Source of the DNA: Dyadobacter sp.
Lineage (GTDB): Bacteria; Bacteroidota; Bacteroidia; Cytophagales; Spirosomataceae
Reading direction: 5' to 3'
Assembly (NCBI RefSeq): GCF_017744695.1
Contig: NZ_JAGIAS010000003.1
Span: 620,001-684,000, forward strand
Length of the DNA: 64,000 bases
Position 1 is the first letter of the stretch. Each line of letters begins with the position of its first letter. Position numbers and translations under genes: made by a program. A model generated the notes under the pieces. It did not search any database. It was not told where the DNA came from and saw nothing but the letters and a program-made list of their open reading frames with translations. Shown here piece by piece: positions 1 through 8,313 of this stretch.

Positions 1-279
1 ACCCAGTTCTTTTACCAATTCCAGGTCCTGCTCGTAACGATGATAGAAATCGCACGCATGCCGTGCGTGATCGCCATTCCGGATTTTGCCTTTCTTTCTT
101 GCAAAAACATCCCAGATACAATCGCTCCGTCCGTCCTCGTGCACGGCTCCTTCGATCTGGTATGCCGCTGTCGCCACACCCCATTTGAAATCACTTCCAA
201 AATCCTCCCGCGACAATGGGCCCGCCGTCGATAGCCTGTATCCCGATTGTTTTATATGTTGATTACTAACTGTTGTCAA
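1..279 (-). CDS. GH1 family beta-glucosidase, N-terminal part (runs off left edge)
   Basis: Reading the minus strand from about 279 down to base 1 gives an uninterrupted frame with the N-terminal signature of glycoside hydrolase family 1: [13 protein letters not shown], then [23 protein letters not shown] and [18 protein letters not shown]. In this family the segment forms the first strand and helices of the TIM barrel, and the Q of AYQIEGA contacts the sugar. About 93 residues are visible; the catalytic glutamates lie outside the window. There is no in-frame ATG between the conserved region and the terminator at 332-368. A TTG at 277-279 or a GTG at 304-306 are the available starts, neither with a clear ribosome binding site, so the 5' end is uncertain. 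The family call is firm; substrate is unknown. Confidence 0.8.
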   Translation of the reverse strand, partial: MTTVSNQHIKQSGYRLSTAGPLSREDFGSDFKWGVATAAYQIEGAVHEDGRSDCIWDVFARKKGKIRNGDHARHACDFYHRYEQDLELVKELG

Positions 280-331
280 GTCTGTGTACCGGTTACTTTC
301 AGACACGAAAGTTAAAACTAATATGTAAACA

Positions 332-368
332 AAAGCCCTTCGTCCGGAAACTGCGGACGAAGGGCTTT
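332..368 (-). terminator. Rho-independent terminator of the T9SS protein gene
   Basis: A perfect 15-bp stem, AAAGCCCTTCGTCCG and its complement, encloses a 7-nt loop. On the minus strand it is followed by TTTTGTTTA. It begins 28 bp after the stop codon of the T9SS protein gene and separates it from the GH1 gene. Confidence 0.85.
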
Positions 369-396
369 CAAGAATACCAATCCCTGGCTCGAAAGC

Positions 397-2355
397 TTAC
401 CTTACCACCAGGATTTTGCGCATCAGCGGACCATTGTTAACTTTCACGTAGTAGGTCCCCTGCGACAGTTTCGTAAGGTCTACTTCGTTGGCCGAATCCG
501 GTGTGGCGTTCAGCACCAATGCACCTGTCTGAGCGTAAACTTTCACATTCGTGATCTGCTGGTTGCTGCTCACTTTAATGCGGTCCACGGTAGGGTTCGG
601 ATAAACATTCAGCTGCTCCTGGCCGTCGAAGTTCAGGCTCTTGATGGCGCTGTAAGCGAACGTTTCATCCAGGTCCACCATTTTCAACCGGTAGAGGTTC
701 ACGGCAAATGGATTAGTGTGGGTATAGGTGTATGTTTCGAGTTCCTTGCTTTCTCCTTTTGCGTCAACTTGCGCGAGTGCTGTCCAGCTCTTACCATCCT
801 GGCTGTGCTGTACTTCGAAGTAAGCCGAGTTGGTTTCAGAAGTAGTAGCCCAGGTCAGCTGCGCAACCGAGCCTTCTTTTTTCGCAGAGAATGCGGACAA
901 TGTTACCGGCAACGGAGGACCTGAGAAAGTAAGACACGCATTGTCTACCAGCAAATCGTTTCCGTTGGACGAAAGCAACACGCGTACAAATTTGCTACCC
1001 GACGGAATCGTTCCGCCCAGCGTATACTTTTCGAGGCCCCAGGTTCCACTGTTGAGTGCTTTCGTTACATCCTGCGTTACCTGGCCGAGCTCTACCTGCG
1101 CTTCGTTGAGGTATACCAACTGGATTTTCTGGCTGCTGGAAGTGCTGTATGCTGCGTAGATATTCAGCAAAACCTGATTTCCCGTTGTCGTCTGCAATTC
1201 TACATCCTGCCAGAACTTACCAGCTCCGCTCAATTTTGCACCGTTTACACCGCACACTGCATAAGTGGGCTCAACGGTCAATGTACCTGTCACGTTCCAG
1301 TTGTTCGTACCGTTTTCGAAGCTCGGATTTTGCAATGTGTTGCCGTTACATTCCTGGCAGGTAACCGGCTGCGTAATGTTCGTGCAAATCGCATCTACTT
1401 TGAAATAATCACCTGACGAATATAGCAGGAAACGCACTTTCACAGCGCCCGCGGGAGCAGTTGCAGAGATGGAGAATTGTTTCAGTTTGCTGTCAACCAC
1501 CTGGTAGTTCATGTCCACAACCGCTTCTCCCGAGTTGATCTTGTTTCCGGCACCGTCGTAGAAAGTAAGCTTGAACTGATGTGTCGCACCTGTATTGTGT
1601 GTACCCCCGTAAGCAGTCACATCCACTTTCGCTCCCGCTACTACATTAATATCCTGCCAGATAGATCCGGCACCGGTGATCAAACCATTGTAGTTCCCAC
1701 ACATTTTATAAGAGCCGTCGGTACCGAAATTTGTACCGCCCGATTTCGACCAGTCCGCAGTTCCGTTTTCGAAACTTGCATTTTTAATATATTGGTTGGA
1801 GTTCACGCAGTCACAGTCAACCGGGGTCGCAGGAGGAGTGATCTTCATACATGCCGCGTCCACTTTGAAATAGTTACCGCTTGAATACAGCAGGAAACGG
1901 ACTTTTGCAGTATTCGCAGGTGCCGTTGCCGACATCGTGTAAAGGTAAAGCTGATTTCCGCTGCCCACTTCGTAGTTCATGGGCTTCACAACTGCATCAC
2001 CGATCTGGCTTCCATTTGATGCAAAGAAAATCAGTTTGAACTCGTGCGTCTTGCTGTTATCGTGCGTACCACCATATACGCTCAGATTAACCGTGCTTCC
2101 GGCGGCAACGTTGTTAACGTCCTGCCAGACAGATCCGGCACCGGTGATCAAACCATTGTAGCTGCCGCACATCTTATATGCGCCGTCTGTACCGAAGTTG
2201 GTACCACTGGATTTCGACCAGCCGGTTGTACCGTTTTCAAAGCTGGCGTTGGTCAGAACGTTGTTGTCACAACCACAGCTGGTCGTGGCATTGGCCTGGA
2301 AGGCGAAGCCCAGGCTCAATAGTAAAAGGGTAAAGAGAAACGTAAAATTTTTCAT
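397..2355 (-). CDS. Secreted multimodular protein with T9SS type A C-terminal sorting domain
   Basis: The product is about 652 aa with a Sec signal peptide (MKNFTFLFTLLLLSLGFAFQANA). Three modules of about 140 aa follow, each opening with a Cys-rich turn and a N-x-SFENGT...W motif and ending in VRxLLxSxxxxxxVDxxC. They resemble jelly-roll carbohydrate-binding modules, but the ligand is unknown. Next comes a fibronectin-III-like segment (PVTLSAFSAKKEGS...LTWATTSE) and a C-terminal domain with VYPNPTVDRIKV and a basic end (RKILVVR), the T9SS sorting signal that sends cargo across the outer membrane. The start at 2355 is chosen because the frame upstream to 2463 lacks signal-peptide character and a TACCTTTG -7-like box lies at 2414-2421. 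Modules 1 and 2 are very similar, also at DNA level. The gene ends in a strong terminator. Confidence 0.88.
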   Translation of the reverse strand: MKNFTFLFTLLLLSLGFAFQANATTSCGCDNNVLTNASFENGTTGWSKSSGTNFGTDGAYKMCGSYNGLITGAGSVWQDVNNVAAGSTVNLSVYGGTHDNSKTHEFKLIFFASNGSQIGDAVVKPMNYEVGSGNQLYLYTMSATAPANTAKVRFLLYSSGNYFKVDAACMKITPPATPVDCDCVNSNQYIKNASFENGTADWSKSGGTNFGTDGSYKMCGNYNGLITGAGSIWQDINVVAGAKVDVTAYGGTHNTGATHQFKLTFYDGAGNKINSGEAVVDMNYQVVDSKLKQFSISATAPAGAVKVRFLLYSSGDYFKVDAICTNITQPVTCQECNGNTLQNPSFENGTNNWNVTGTLTVEPTYAVCGVNGAKLSGAGKFWQDVELQTTTGNQVLLNIYAAYSTSSSQKIQLVYLNEAQVELGQVTQDVTKALNSGTWGLEKYTLGGTIPSGSKFVRVLLSSNGNDLLVDNACLTFSGPPLPVTLSAFSAKKEGSVAQLTWATTSETNSAYFEVQHSQDGKSWTALAQVDAKGESKELETYTYTHTNPFAVNLYRLKMVDLDETFAYSAIKSLNFDGQEQLNVYPNPTVDRIKVSSNQQITNVKVYAQTGALVLNATPDSANEVDLTKLSQGTYYVKVNNGPLMRKILVVR

Positions 2356-3371
2356 AACGTATTTGATTTGTAATTGATTAGCCGCACCGGCTTTGTCAAC
2401 AAAATGTACGTCACAAAGGTAAAGATTAGATTCTCTCAAAATAGCACTTTTTTTATATGACAAGTGTGAGGAAATTATGTTTATGTCAATTTTTCAATTA
2501 TTTCTATATTATATTTTGTAAATATTTCTACAAAAAAATATCTATTTATTTGCATTTCAAGGCCATTTTTAGGTAAAAACATTCTAATAGTATCACAAAC
2601 TGGTTACATATCACTTTAAAATTAATAATAGCACTTTTTCAATATACCCCCTGAGCTGGGCGTGTGCTGGGCATACACGCCGGTTACTTAAAAACAGAAG
2701 AAAATTTCGCCACTTCACCGGCCGCCAGGGTTTTCAACCGGCCATACCAATACCATATTTGTCCGCCTCCAAATCTCGCATAGTCGCAATGGTGACGGCC
2801 CCGCAAGTAAAACTTCTACACTTCGAAATGGAGAATGGGTCGTTTTTGACGACGAAATACCTATTTTGGCTAACTAACGGCATTCATGGAAAATGGCCCG
2901 TTATGTGGATAACCGTGAGTTTTCACTGAAGAATTTCGACAAAACTTTTTTTTGCTAAAACCCTGGCTTCTACAAGATTTCTATTGACTACGAACAAAAT
3001 GCAGCCATTTTATGACTGTATTACAGCAGTTTAGCTACATTCTATTCGGATTTACAGACAGCAATATCCAAATAAACTTAGACTGAACACCCCCGAAACA
3101 ATAGAAAATATTGCCCGATCGCGCGTCTGACAGAACAAACAATGAGGGAAATACCGGCAGGGCCAAATGCCTCTCGAGTTATTTTGACAAGGAGAATCAA
3201 AAGCAAAATAGGATTCCAGGCTATTTTTTGTTGCATTTTAAGCTCAAAACCTGCCGCAATAGGCTATTATGAACGCTGAGACCTTCCTATTGGCCTTATC
3301 ACTGCAGATTTACGGATAACTGTGTATTTTAAGCACGATTTGGCCCCACAAGTCCTCAACCGATTGCTGAC
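2356..3371. other. Long intergenic region between divergent genes
   Basis: About 1 kb, AT-rich to about 2640 and mixed after that. I see a possible -7 box for the T9SS gene (CAAAGGTA at 2414-2421, read TACCTTTG on the minus strand). A 13-bp direct repeat AATAGCACTTTTT lies at 2440-2452 and 2627-2639. A small hairpin GGCGTGT/ACACGCC lies at 2659-2681. No convincing gene, RNA or mobile element was found in 2700-3371; short open frames there look random. Confidence 0.5.
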
Positions 3372-4688
3372 ATGTTCAAAAGATACCTTGCCATAATGAC
3401 GCTCGCAGTACTGGCTGCCTCCTGCGGTAAGCGCGAAAATACCAGTACCCATCACAACAGCCTCGACAGCATTGCCAGGGAATACGTCAGGCTCGGACTG
3501 TCTGTAGGCCAGTACGATGGCGATTTTGTAGATGCTTATTATGGCCCTGACTCGTTGCGACCGGCTAAAACAGACACCTCTCAGTTCCCGAAAGATGCGT
3601 TCCTGCAAAAAACAGCAGCCCTGAAGAAAGTCTTGGCCGCTTTGGCATCCGGCACCGAACAAGACACGCTAACGCGCCGCGCTGCCTGGTTAACTGCCCA
3701 GCTCACGGCATTTGAACGACGCATACAGCAGTTCTCGGGCACTTTTGTGCCCTTCGACACCGAATCCAAAGAACTGTTCGATGCTGTGGCGCCGGTTTAT
3801 GACGAGCAGCATTTTCAGGACCTTATTACAAAGCTCGACCGGCTGTTGCCGGGGCAAGGACCGATTCCGGAACGCTACCAGAAGCTCTCCAATCGTTTCC
3901 TGATCCCCCGGGAGAAGATCGATACCGTTTTCCGGGTCGCCATTGCGGAGGCGCGCAGGCGCACGCTGGCGCATTACGCGTTACCTGCGGGAGAGGATTT
4001 CAAACTTGAATATGTGCACGACAAACCGTGGTCGGGCTACAACTGGTACAAGGGCAATTACAAAAGCTTGATCCAGATTAATGTGAGTCAGCCGATTTAT
4101 ATCGAGCGGGCTATCGACCTGGCTTGCCATGAGGGTTATCCCGGGCATCATGTGTACAATGCATTGTTGGAAAAGAACCTCTACCGCGACAAAGGCTGGA
4201 CCGAAATATCGCTCTATCCGTTGTTCAGCCCGCAGTCGCTGATTGCGGAGGGAAGTGCCAACTACGGCATTTCCATGGCATTCCCGGGGAATGAACAGCG
4301 GGAATTCTGCAAGAATGTGCTGATCCCGCTCGCCGGGCTCGATACCGCTATGGCCAATGTGTACTTCGAGGCACTGGCGGTACGCTCTGCTTTAAACTAC
4401 GCCCGCAACGAAGTCGCCCGTGGCCTGCTCGACCGCGGCATGAGCGAACAGGAGGGCAAACGCTGGCTTACCGATTACTGCCTGCTCCCCGAAAAAGGAG
4501 CATCGGATTATCTGCGGTTCATCCGCAAATACCGGAGCTACGTGATCAACTACAATTACGGGCAGGACATTATCCGGAAGTACATCGAGGCACAAGGAGG
4601 TACGACCGACGCTCCCGACAAACGATGGAAGCTTTTTGAAACGCTCCTGAGCAATGAAAACAGGGCAGGAGACCTTTTAAAGAAGTAA
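3372..4688 (+). CDS. DUF885-family putative metallopeptidase, lipoprotein
   Basis: A 438-aa protein with a lipoprotein signal (MFKRYLAIMTLAVLAASC, lipid-modified Cys at residue 18), so probably anchored in the envelope. Near residue 253 it carries HEGYPGHH, the HExxxHH-type metal site of DUF885 proteins. About 33 residues later is EGSANYG, which fits the downstream acidic ligand region. The N-terminal half is helical, as usual for this family. These features suggest a zinc-dependent peptidase or dipeptidase, but the substrate cannot be read from sequence. It is the first gene of a plus-strand run: the CBM9-like gene starts 44 bp later and a serine hydrolase gene follows, so the three are probably co-transcribed. 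Confidence 0.82.
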   Translation: MFKRYLAIMTLAVLAASCGKRENTSTHHNSLDSIAREYVRLGLSVGQYDGDFVDAYYGPDSLRPAKTDTSQFPKDAFLQKTAALKKVLAALASGTEQDTLTRRAAWLTAQLTAFERRIQQFSGTFVPFDTESKELFDAVAPVYDEQHFQDLITKLDRLLPGQGPIPERYQKLSNRFLIPREKIDTVFRVAIAEARRRTLAHYALPAGEDFKLEYVHDKPWSGYNWYKGNYKSLIQINVSQPIYIERAIDLACHEGYPGHHVYNALLEKNLYRDKGWTEISLYPLFSPQSLIAEGSANYGISMAFPGNEQREFCKNVLIPLAGLDTAMANVYFEALAVRSALNYARNEVARGLLDRGMSEQEGKRWLTDYCLLPEKGASDYLRFIRKYRSYVINYNYGQDIIRKYIEAQGGTTDAPDKRWKLFETLLSNENRAGDLLKK

Positions 4689-4732
4689 AATGCATTATAT
4701 TGAACTTCTTTTAACTACTCCCTTTACCCATC

Positions 4733-5617
4733 TTGAAAAATTTTAATTTACTCACTAAAAAGAACAGCCCTGACATTTTCCAAGCCGGTATCGCACTGAT
4801 GCTGGCCTCCGTAATCACCGCCGGCGCAGAAGCGCAAACACCGCCCTCTCCCAAAATTTACACTTGCTACCGCGCTGAAAAGAACATCGTCATCGACGGC
4901 CGCATAAACGAGCAATCGTGGAAGAAAGCCGCCTGGACTTCCTCATTTGTAGATATTGAAGGGAATAAAAAGCCGTTGCCGCTGCAAGAAACGCGTGTAA
5001 AGATGCTTTGGGACGACCAGTACCTTTACATTGCCGCCCAAATCGAGGAGGAACATATCTGGGCATATCAGGACAAAAAAGACCAGATTGTGTACCTGGA
5101 AAACGACTTCGAGGTATTTATCGACCCGGATGGCGATACCGACAACTACTACGAGCTCGAAATTAACGCCATCAATAACACATTCGATCTCTTCCTGCCC
5201 AAATCCTACCGCAAAGGCGGCAAGGCACAACTTAAATGGGATATTAAGGGCCTGAAATCGGCAGTGTCGGTGAATGGCACCGTCAACAATCCCAGGGATA
5301 AGGACAAGCGGTGGATTCTGGAAATCGCTATTCCTTTCGAATCATTGTCTACTGAAAATGTAAAACCGGTAATCCCTGCCGACGGTGCCGAATGGCGGAT
5401 CAACTTCTCGCGCGTGAACTGGCAGCACGAGATCGGCGAGGATGGCCGATACAAGCGTAAACGCAATGCGGAAACCGGAAAGATCATTCCCGAATACAAT
5501 TGGGTATGGTCACCGCAAGGCATTATTAATATGCATTATCCCGAATACTGGGGAAAACTGGTTTTCGCCGGAGAAAAAGTTGATAAAACCAAAGGAGTAA
5601 CCACCGCTCAAAACTGA
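4733..5617 (+). CDS. Secreted CBM9-like (DOMON-type) carbohydrate-binding protein
   Basis: A 294-aa protein. The only start giving a full signal peptide is the TTG at 4733 (MKNFNLLTKKN, hydrophobic AGIALMLASVITAGA, cleavage near AEA-Q). An in-frame stop lies just upstream, and an internal ATG at 4799 would remove the basic n-region. The mature part has the CBM9-like pattern: IDGRINEQSWKKAAWT, VKMLWDDQYLYIAAQIEEEHIWA, ENDFEVFIDPDGDTDNYYELEINA, AIPFESL and WRINFSRVNW. Such proteins bind sugars or act as accessory domains of glycan-processing systems; no catalytic residues are evident. It lies 44 bp after the DUF885 gene and 6 bp before the serine hydrolase gene, so it is an operon member. Confidence 0.82.
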   Translation: MKNFNLLTKKNSPDIFQAGIALMLASVITAGAEAQTPPSPKIYTCYRAEKNIVIDGRINEQSWKKAAWTSSFVDIEGNKKPLPLQETRVKMLWDDQYLYIAAQIEEEHIWAYQDKKDQIVYLENDFEVFIDPDGDTDNYYELEINAINNTFDLFLPKSYRKGGKAQLKWDIKGLKSAVSVNGTVNNPRDKDKRWILEIAIPFESLSTENVKPVIPADGAEWRINFSRVNWQHEIGEDGRYKRKRNAETGKIIPEYNWVWSPQGIINMHYPEYWGKLVFAGEKVDKTKGVTTAQN

Positions 5618-5623
5618 TATAGC

Positions 5624-6553
5624 ATGACCAAACCGGCTATTTTTCTTTTTCTCGCGCTGTTGACCGGGACATTATTCGCACAACCCCGGGCAACCGGCAA
5701 GACGGTTGTCGACAAAAAGCTGACAACCGAACTCGAAGCCGCGCTCGCGGGCTTTCACGGGCAGGTGGGCGTGTATGTGCGTAACCTCAAAACCAACCGC
5801 ATTGCCGCTGTCAATGCCGATTCGCTCTACCCTACCGCCAGCATGGTGAAAGTGCCGATCATGTGCGGCATTTTCGATAAAATCGAAAAAGGGGAAATCC
5901 AGTTCAACCGGGAACTGGTTTACCGCGATTCGCTGAAATACGATAACGGCATCGTCGGTTCTTTCCGCGACAGTACGAGGATCGCATTGCCGAAAGTAGT
6001 CCATCTGATGATCTCTCAAAGCGACAATACCGGCAGCTTATGGTTGCAGGCGATGGCGGGCGGCGGTGCGGCGATCAACCAATGGCTGGATGGAAACGGG
6101 TTTGCGAATACGCGCGTCAACTCGCGCACACCCGGACGGAAGGAGTTTCAGGCACGTTACGGCTGGGGTGTCACTACGCCGCGCGAAATGGCGGAACTGG
6201 TAGCAATGATCCGGAACGGCAAGGCTGTCAGCCCTGCGGCGAGCGACCGAATGTACAGGTATCTCGGAATGCAATTCTGGGACGGCGAGGCCATTTCCCA
6301 GCTACCGTCGGATGTAAAAATAGCGGCCAAAAGCGGGGCGGTGGACCAGGCGAAATCAGAGGTACTGATAGTGCATGCGCCGCACGGCGACTATGTTTTT
6401 TGCATTGCAACCAAAAATCAGGCAGATCAGCGATGGCAGAAGGACAACGAAGGTTATGCGTTGATCCGCCGGGTGTCGGCCATCATCTGGAAACATTTTG
6501 AACCCAAAAGCAAATGGAAGCCGGTAGAAGGTTCCGAAAAATTCTGGTTCTGA
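5624..6553 (+). CDS. Class A beta-lactamase-like serine hydrolase, secreted
   Basis: A 309-aa protein with an N-terminal signal peptide (MTKPAIFLFLALLTGTLFAQ). The serine-hydrolase motifs are in the usual order and spacing: SMVK (SxxK nucleophile, Ser about 73), SDN (about 133-135) and KSG (about 236-238, the KTG equivalent). A TTPREMAELV segment is typical of class A folds. I could not identify a clear ExxLN (Glu166) motif, so true beta-lactamase activity is uncertain; a DD-peptidase-like or esterase role is equally possible. It is third in the plus-strand run, 6 bp after the CBM9-like gene, and ends in a shared hairpin terminator with the convergent gene at 6589. Confidence 0.82.
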   Translation: MTKPAIFLFLALLTGTLFAQPRATGKTVVDKKLTTELEAALAGFHGQVGVYVRNLKTNRIAAVNADSLYPTASMVKVPIMCGIFDKIEKGEIQFNRELVYRDSLKYDNGIVGSFRDSTRIALPKVVHLMISQSDNTGSLWLQAMAGGGAAINQWLDGNGFANTRVNSRTPGRKEFQARYGWGVTTPREMAELVAMIRNGKAVSPAASDRMYRYLGMQFWDGEAISQLPSDVKIAAKSGAVDQAKSEVLIVHAPHGDYVFCIATKNQADQRWQKDNEGYALIRRVSAIIWKHFEPKSKWKPVEGSEKFWF

Positions 6554-6556
6554 AAG

Positions 6557-6583
6557 ATCCCGGCAAGTTAAGCTTGCCGGGAT
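6557..6583. terminator. Bidirectional hairpin terminator between convergent genes
   Basis: An 11-bp stem ATCCCGGCAAG/CTTGCCGGGAT with a 5-nt loop, followed by TTTT on the plus strand. It sits between the stops of the serine hydrolase gene (6553) and the AztD-like gene (6589). Confidence 0.8.
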
Positions 6584-6588
6584 TTTAC

Positions 6589-7797
6589 TTAGTGTCCCTC
6601 GCTCGATTCGAAGCCAAGGATAGCCAGCCGGTAGGGCGTAGCGGAGACTTTCACCTTATTGATTTTGGACAAATCTGCTGCATTTACCACAAGCAATTCG
6701 CCGCTCCTGGGTTGAGTGATGTAAATGTAGCGGGAGGTCGCTTCCAGCTGCGGTTTCTGTGTTTCGTCTTTGGCGGTAGGCCCGGTCACAGTTCCGCTTA
6801 TTTTCAATGTATTGGTTTTCAGATCATAGACCCGAAGTTCGCCGCTATGCAGCAATGCCACTACATGGTTCCCCGCATAATCGACCTTTGCCTGCATGAT
6901 GTCGGTATTTGCGAAAACCGGCGTCACCGATTTTGAGGCTACATCGATCATGTACACACCTTTTGAAGCGGTATAACCCAGAAACTTGCCCGCACCTTTT
7001 GCTTCCAGAATCGACCCAAACCATGCCTCGCCAAAGTCGGCTGGATGCGGGATAAGCTGCTGATTGCCGGTAGGCTCCACAGCCAGTATACCACTTGCGG
7101 ACCCGAATAGCGAAACGCTTCCATTGGTCGCATTTCCGTGAATACCCTTGGTTTGAATGGTTGAAGCGAAGAGCGTTTTACCCGAAGCATCGATGATCTT
7201 TACACGCTCAGGTAAAGTTCCGGCCACCGAACCGTCTTTTTCCGTAATCGCGTAGGTACCGTTATCGAATTTCGTCATCGCACCATGGTGCGCCACGTTC
7301 CCGGCATTGATATGCGTCATTTTCTTGCCGGCGGTGTGAAAATCGGCCTCTTTGGCAATGCTCAGAGTGCCGTCGCCGTCGTTGAAAGTGATGATCTCAT
7401 CCCCCTTGCTTTTGAAATGGGTAGGCTTGTTACCATCACCCGTCAATACACCGAACTTAGGAGTGCCTTTTACATCTACATGGTCTCCGTGACCTTCAAA
7501 ACCCGTGTCAAAAAGTTGTACAAAATTGTTGGCCCCACTCAAAATCGCCCCAAAACGCCCGCCTTGCGTGCCATACAATGTCGATTTGGCGTATTGAACT
7601 TCGAACTTCTCCGCCGTAAGTTTCACCGGATCCACCAGCGAAAGCTCTTTCGAAATTTCATCATTCACCATTACCCGGATGAACTTGTATTCGGTCTCCT
7701 CCACCGGTGTTACATCGTCTTTCTCCTTGTCGTCGCAAGCCACGAGCAACGCGCCGAACGCCATCGATAATACTACTTTGAATAAATGCTTTTTCAT
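6589..7797 (-). CDS. AztD-like zinc-binding beta-propeller lipoprotein
   Basis: A 402-aa lipoprotein (MKKHLFKVVLSMAFGALLVAC, lipobox Cys 21). The body matches the pattern I know from the periplasmic zinc metallochaperone AztD: a His-rich FEGHGDHVDV segment, KPTHF, FNDGDGTLSI, NVAHHGA, KGIHGNA and an IPHP loop in a repeated propeller-like strand pattern. AztD proteins bind zinc and hand it to an ABC importer solute-binding protein. No AztA, AztB or AztC homologue is in the window, so this copy stands alone and may store or traffic zinc. Two palindromes resembling Zur/Fur boxes overlap its promoter. An alternative reading is a generic propeller lipoprotein; the His clusters and the operators favour zinc. 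Confidence 0.7.
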   Translation of the reverse strand: MKKHLFKVVLSMAFGALLVACDDKEKDDVTPVEETEYKFIRVMVNDEISKELSLVDPVKLTAEKFEVQYAKSTLYGTQGGRFGAILSGANNFVQLFDTGFEGHGDHVDVKGTPKFGVLTGDGNKPTHFKSKGDEIITFNDGDGTLSIAKEADFHTAGKKMTHINAGNVAHHGAMTKFDNGTYAITEKDGSVAGTLPERVKIIDASGKTLFASTIQTKGIHGNATNGSVSLFGSASGILAVEPTGNQQLIPHPADFGEAWFGSILEAKGAGKFLGYTASKGVYMIDVASKSVTPVFANTDIMQAKVDYAGNHVVALLHSGELRVYDLKTNTLKISGTVTGPTAKDETQKPQLEATSRYIYITQPRSGELLVVNAADLSKINKVKVSATPYRLAILGFESSEGH

Positions 7798-7811
7798 AAA
7801 AAAATCTTAAC

Positions 7812-7828
7812 ATGCAACAATGATGCAA
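7812..7828 (-). promoter_or_regulatory. Zur/Fur-like operator half-degenerate site 1
   Basis: ATGCAACAATGATGCAA, a degenerate copy of the better palindrome at 7852-7868. It overlaps the start of a -7-like box (TACATTTG on the minus strand, 7826-7833) and lies 15 bp from the AztD-like start codon, a position expected for a repressor. Confidence 0.5.
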
Positions 7829-7851
7829 ATGTAGTTTTAACCAAACCACAA

Positions 7852-7868
7852 ATGCAACAATGTTGCAT
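7852..7868 (-). promoter_or_regulatory. Zur/Fur-like operator site 2
   Basis: ATGCAAC-AAT-GTTGCAT, a 17-bp palindrome with 7-bp arms. Its centre is 40 bp from that of site 1. It covers the region where the -33 element should lie, about 21 bp from the -7-like box. With the predicted zinc role of the downstream gene, a Zur-type repressor is the best guess. Confidence 0.6.
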
Positions 7869-7911
7869 ATAAAGATTAAAAAAGAATTAAAACAGTCCCT
7901 GAGGCTTCCTA

Positions 7912-8199
7912 TCAGGCTATCGCCTCGCGCAACAAGCTCCTGCTTTCTTTCTTCACGAATGTGATGGGCACAAACTCGTCGTTAGGTGCGCCGATATAAT
8001 AGACCGTCCATTCCGGGTCGTGATGCGCCAGCATTTCGCTAATACAATCGGCACGGTGCGCAACCGGATTGGTACAATCTTCCCAGTAAAACAGCTCGAC
8101 CCTATAAAACAGGTTCTGCTTGATTCCGTTGATCGTTACCTCAACTTTGATCTCCTGCTTACCTTGAAGCGGCGGGATAGGGATTGCAATGTGGCTCAT
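7912..8199 (-). CDS. Small conserved-looking protein of unknown function
   Basis: A 95-aa cytosolic-looking protein (MSHIAIPIPPLQGKQEIKV...) without signal peptide or membrane segment. It has mixed strand and helix character, with an aromatic-rich centre (FYRVELFYWED, WTVYYIG) and two Cys. I do not recognise a family. It is accepted as a gene because it starts with ATG, has protein-like composition, and occupies the gap between P1 and the AztD-like gene on the same strand. It lies 114 bp after P1 and could be transcribed from the P1 promoter through the hairpin at 8233-8312. The downstream AztD-like gene appears to have its own promoter. Confidence 0.6.
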   Translation of the reverse strand: MSHIAIPIPPLQGKQEIKVEVTINGIKQNLFYRVELFYWEDCTNPVAHRADCISEMLAHHDPEWTVYYIGAPNDEFVPITFVKKESRSLLREAIA

Positions 8200-8232
8200 G
8201 GGATTATCTGGTTAAAATTCATTTTAAAAATT

Positions 8233-8312
8233 GGGAGGAAGGAGGATGGAGGAAAGGGAAGAAAGGAAATCAACAAGACATCGTCCCCTTCCTCCCTACT
8301 CCCTTTCCTCCT
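8233..8312 (-). repeat. Purine/pyrimidine hairpin element a, 3' of P1
   Basis: Plus strand: a purine run (GGGAGGAAGGAGGATGGAGG...) at 8233-8269 and a matching pyrimidine run at 8284-8312, separated by about 14 bases. In the minus-strand transcript it begins right after the P1 stop codon and can fold into a long imperfect hairpin. Confidence 0.75.
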
Positions 8313-8313
8313 A

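Noticed and set aside
2789..2929. 46-codon plus-strand open frame (MVTAPQVKLLHFE...)
   Set aside because: No ribosome binding site, promoter, neighbour or recognisable family; length is compatible with chance.
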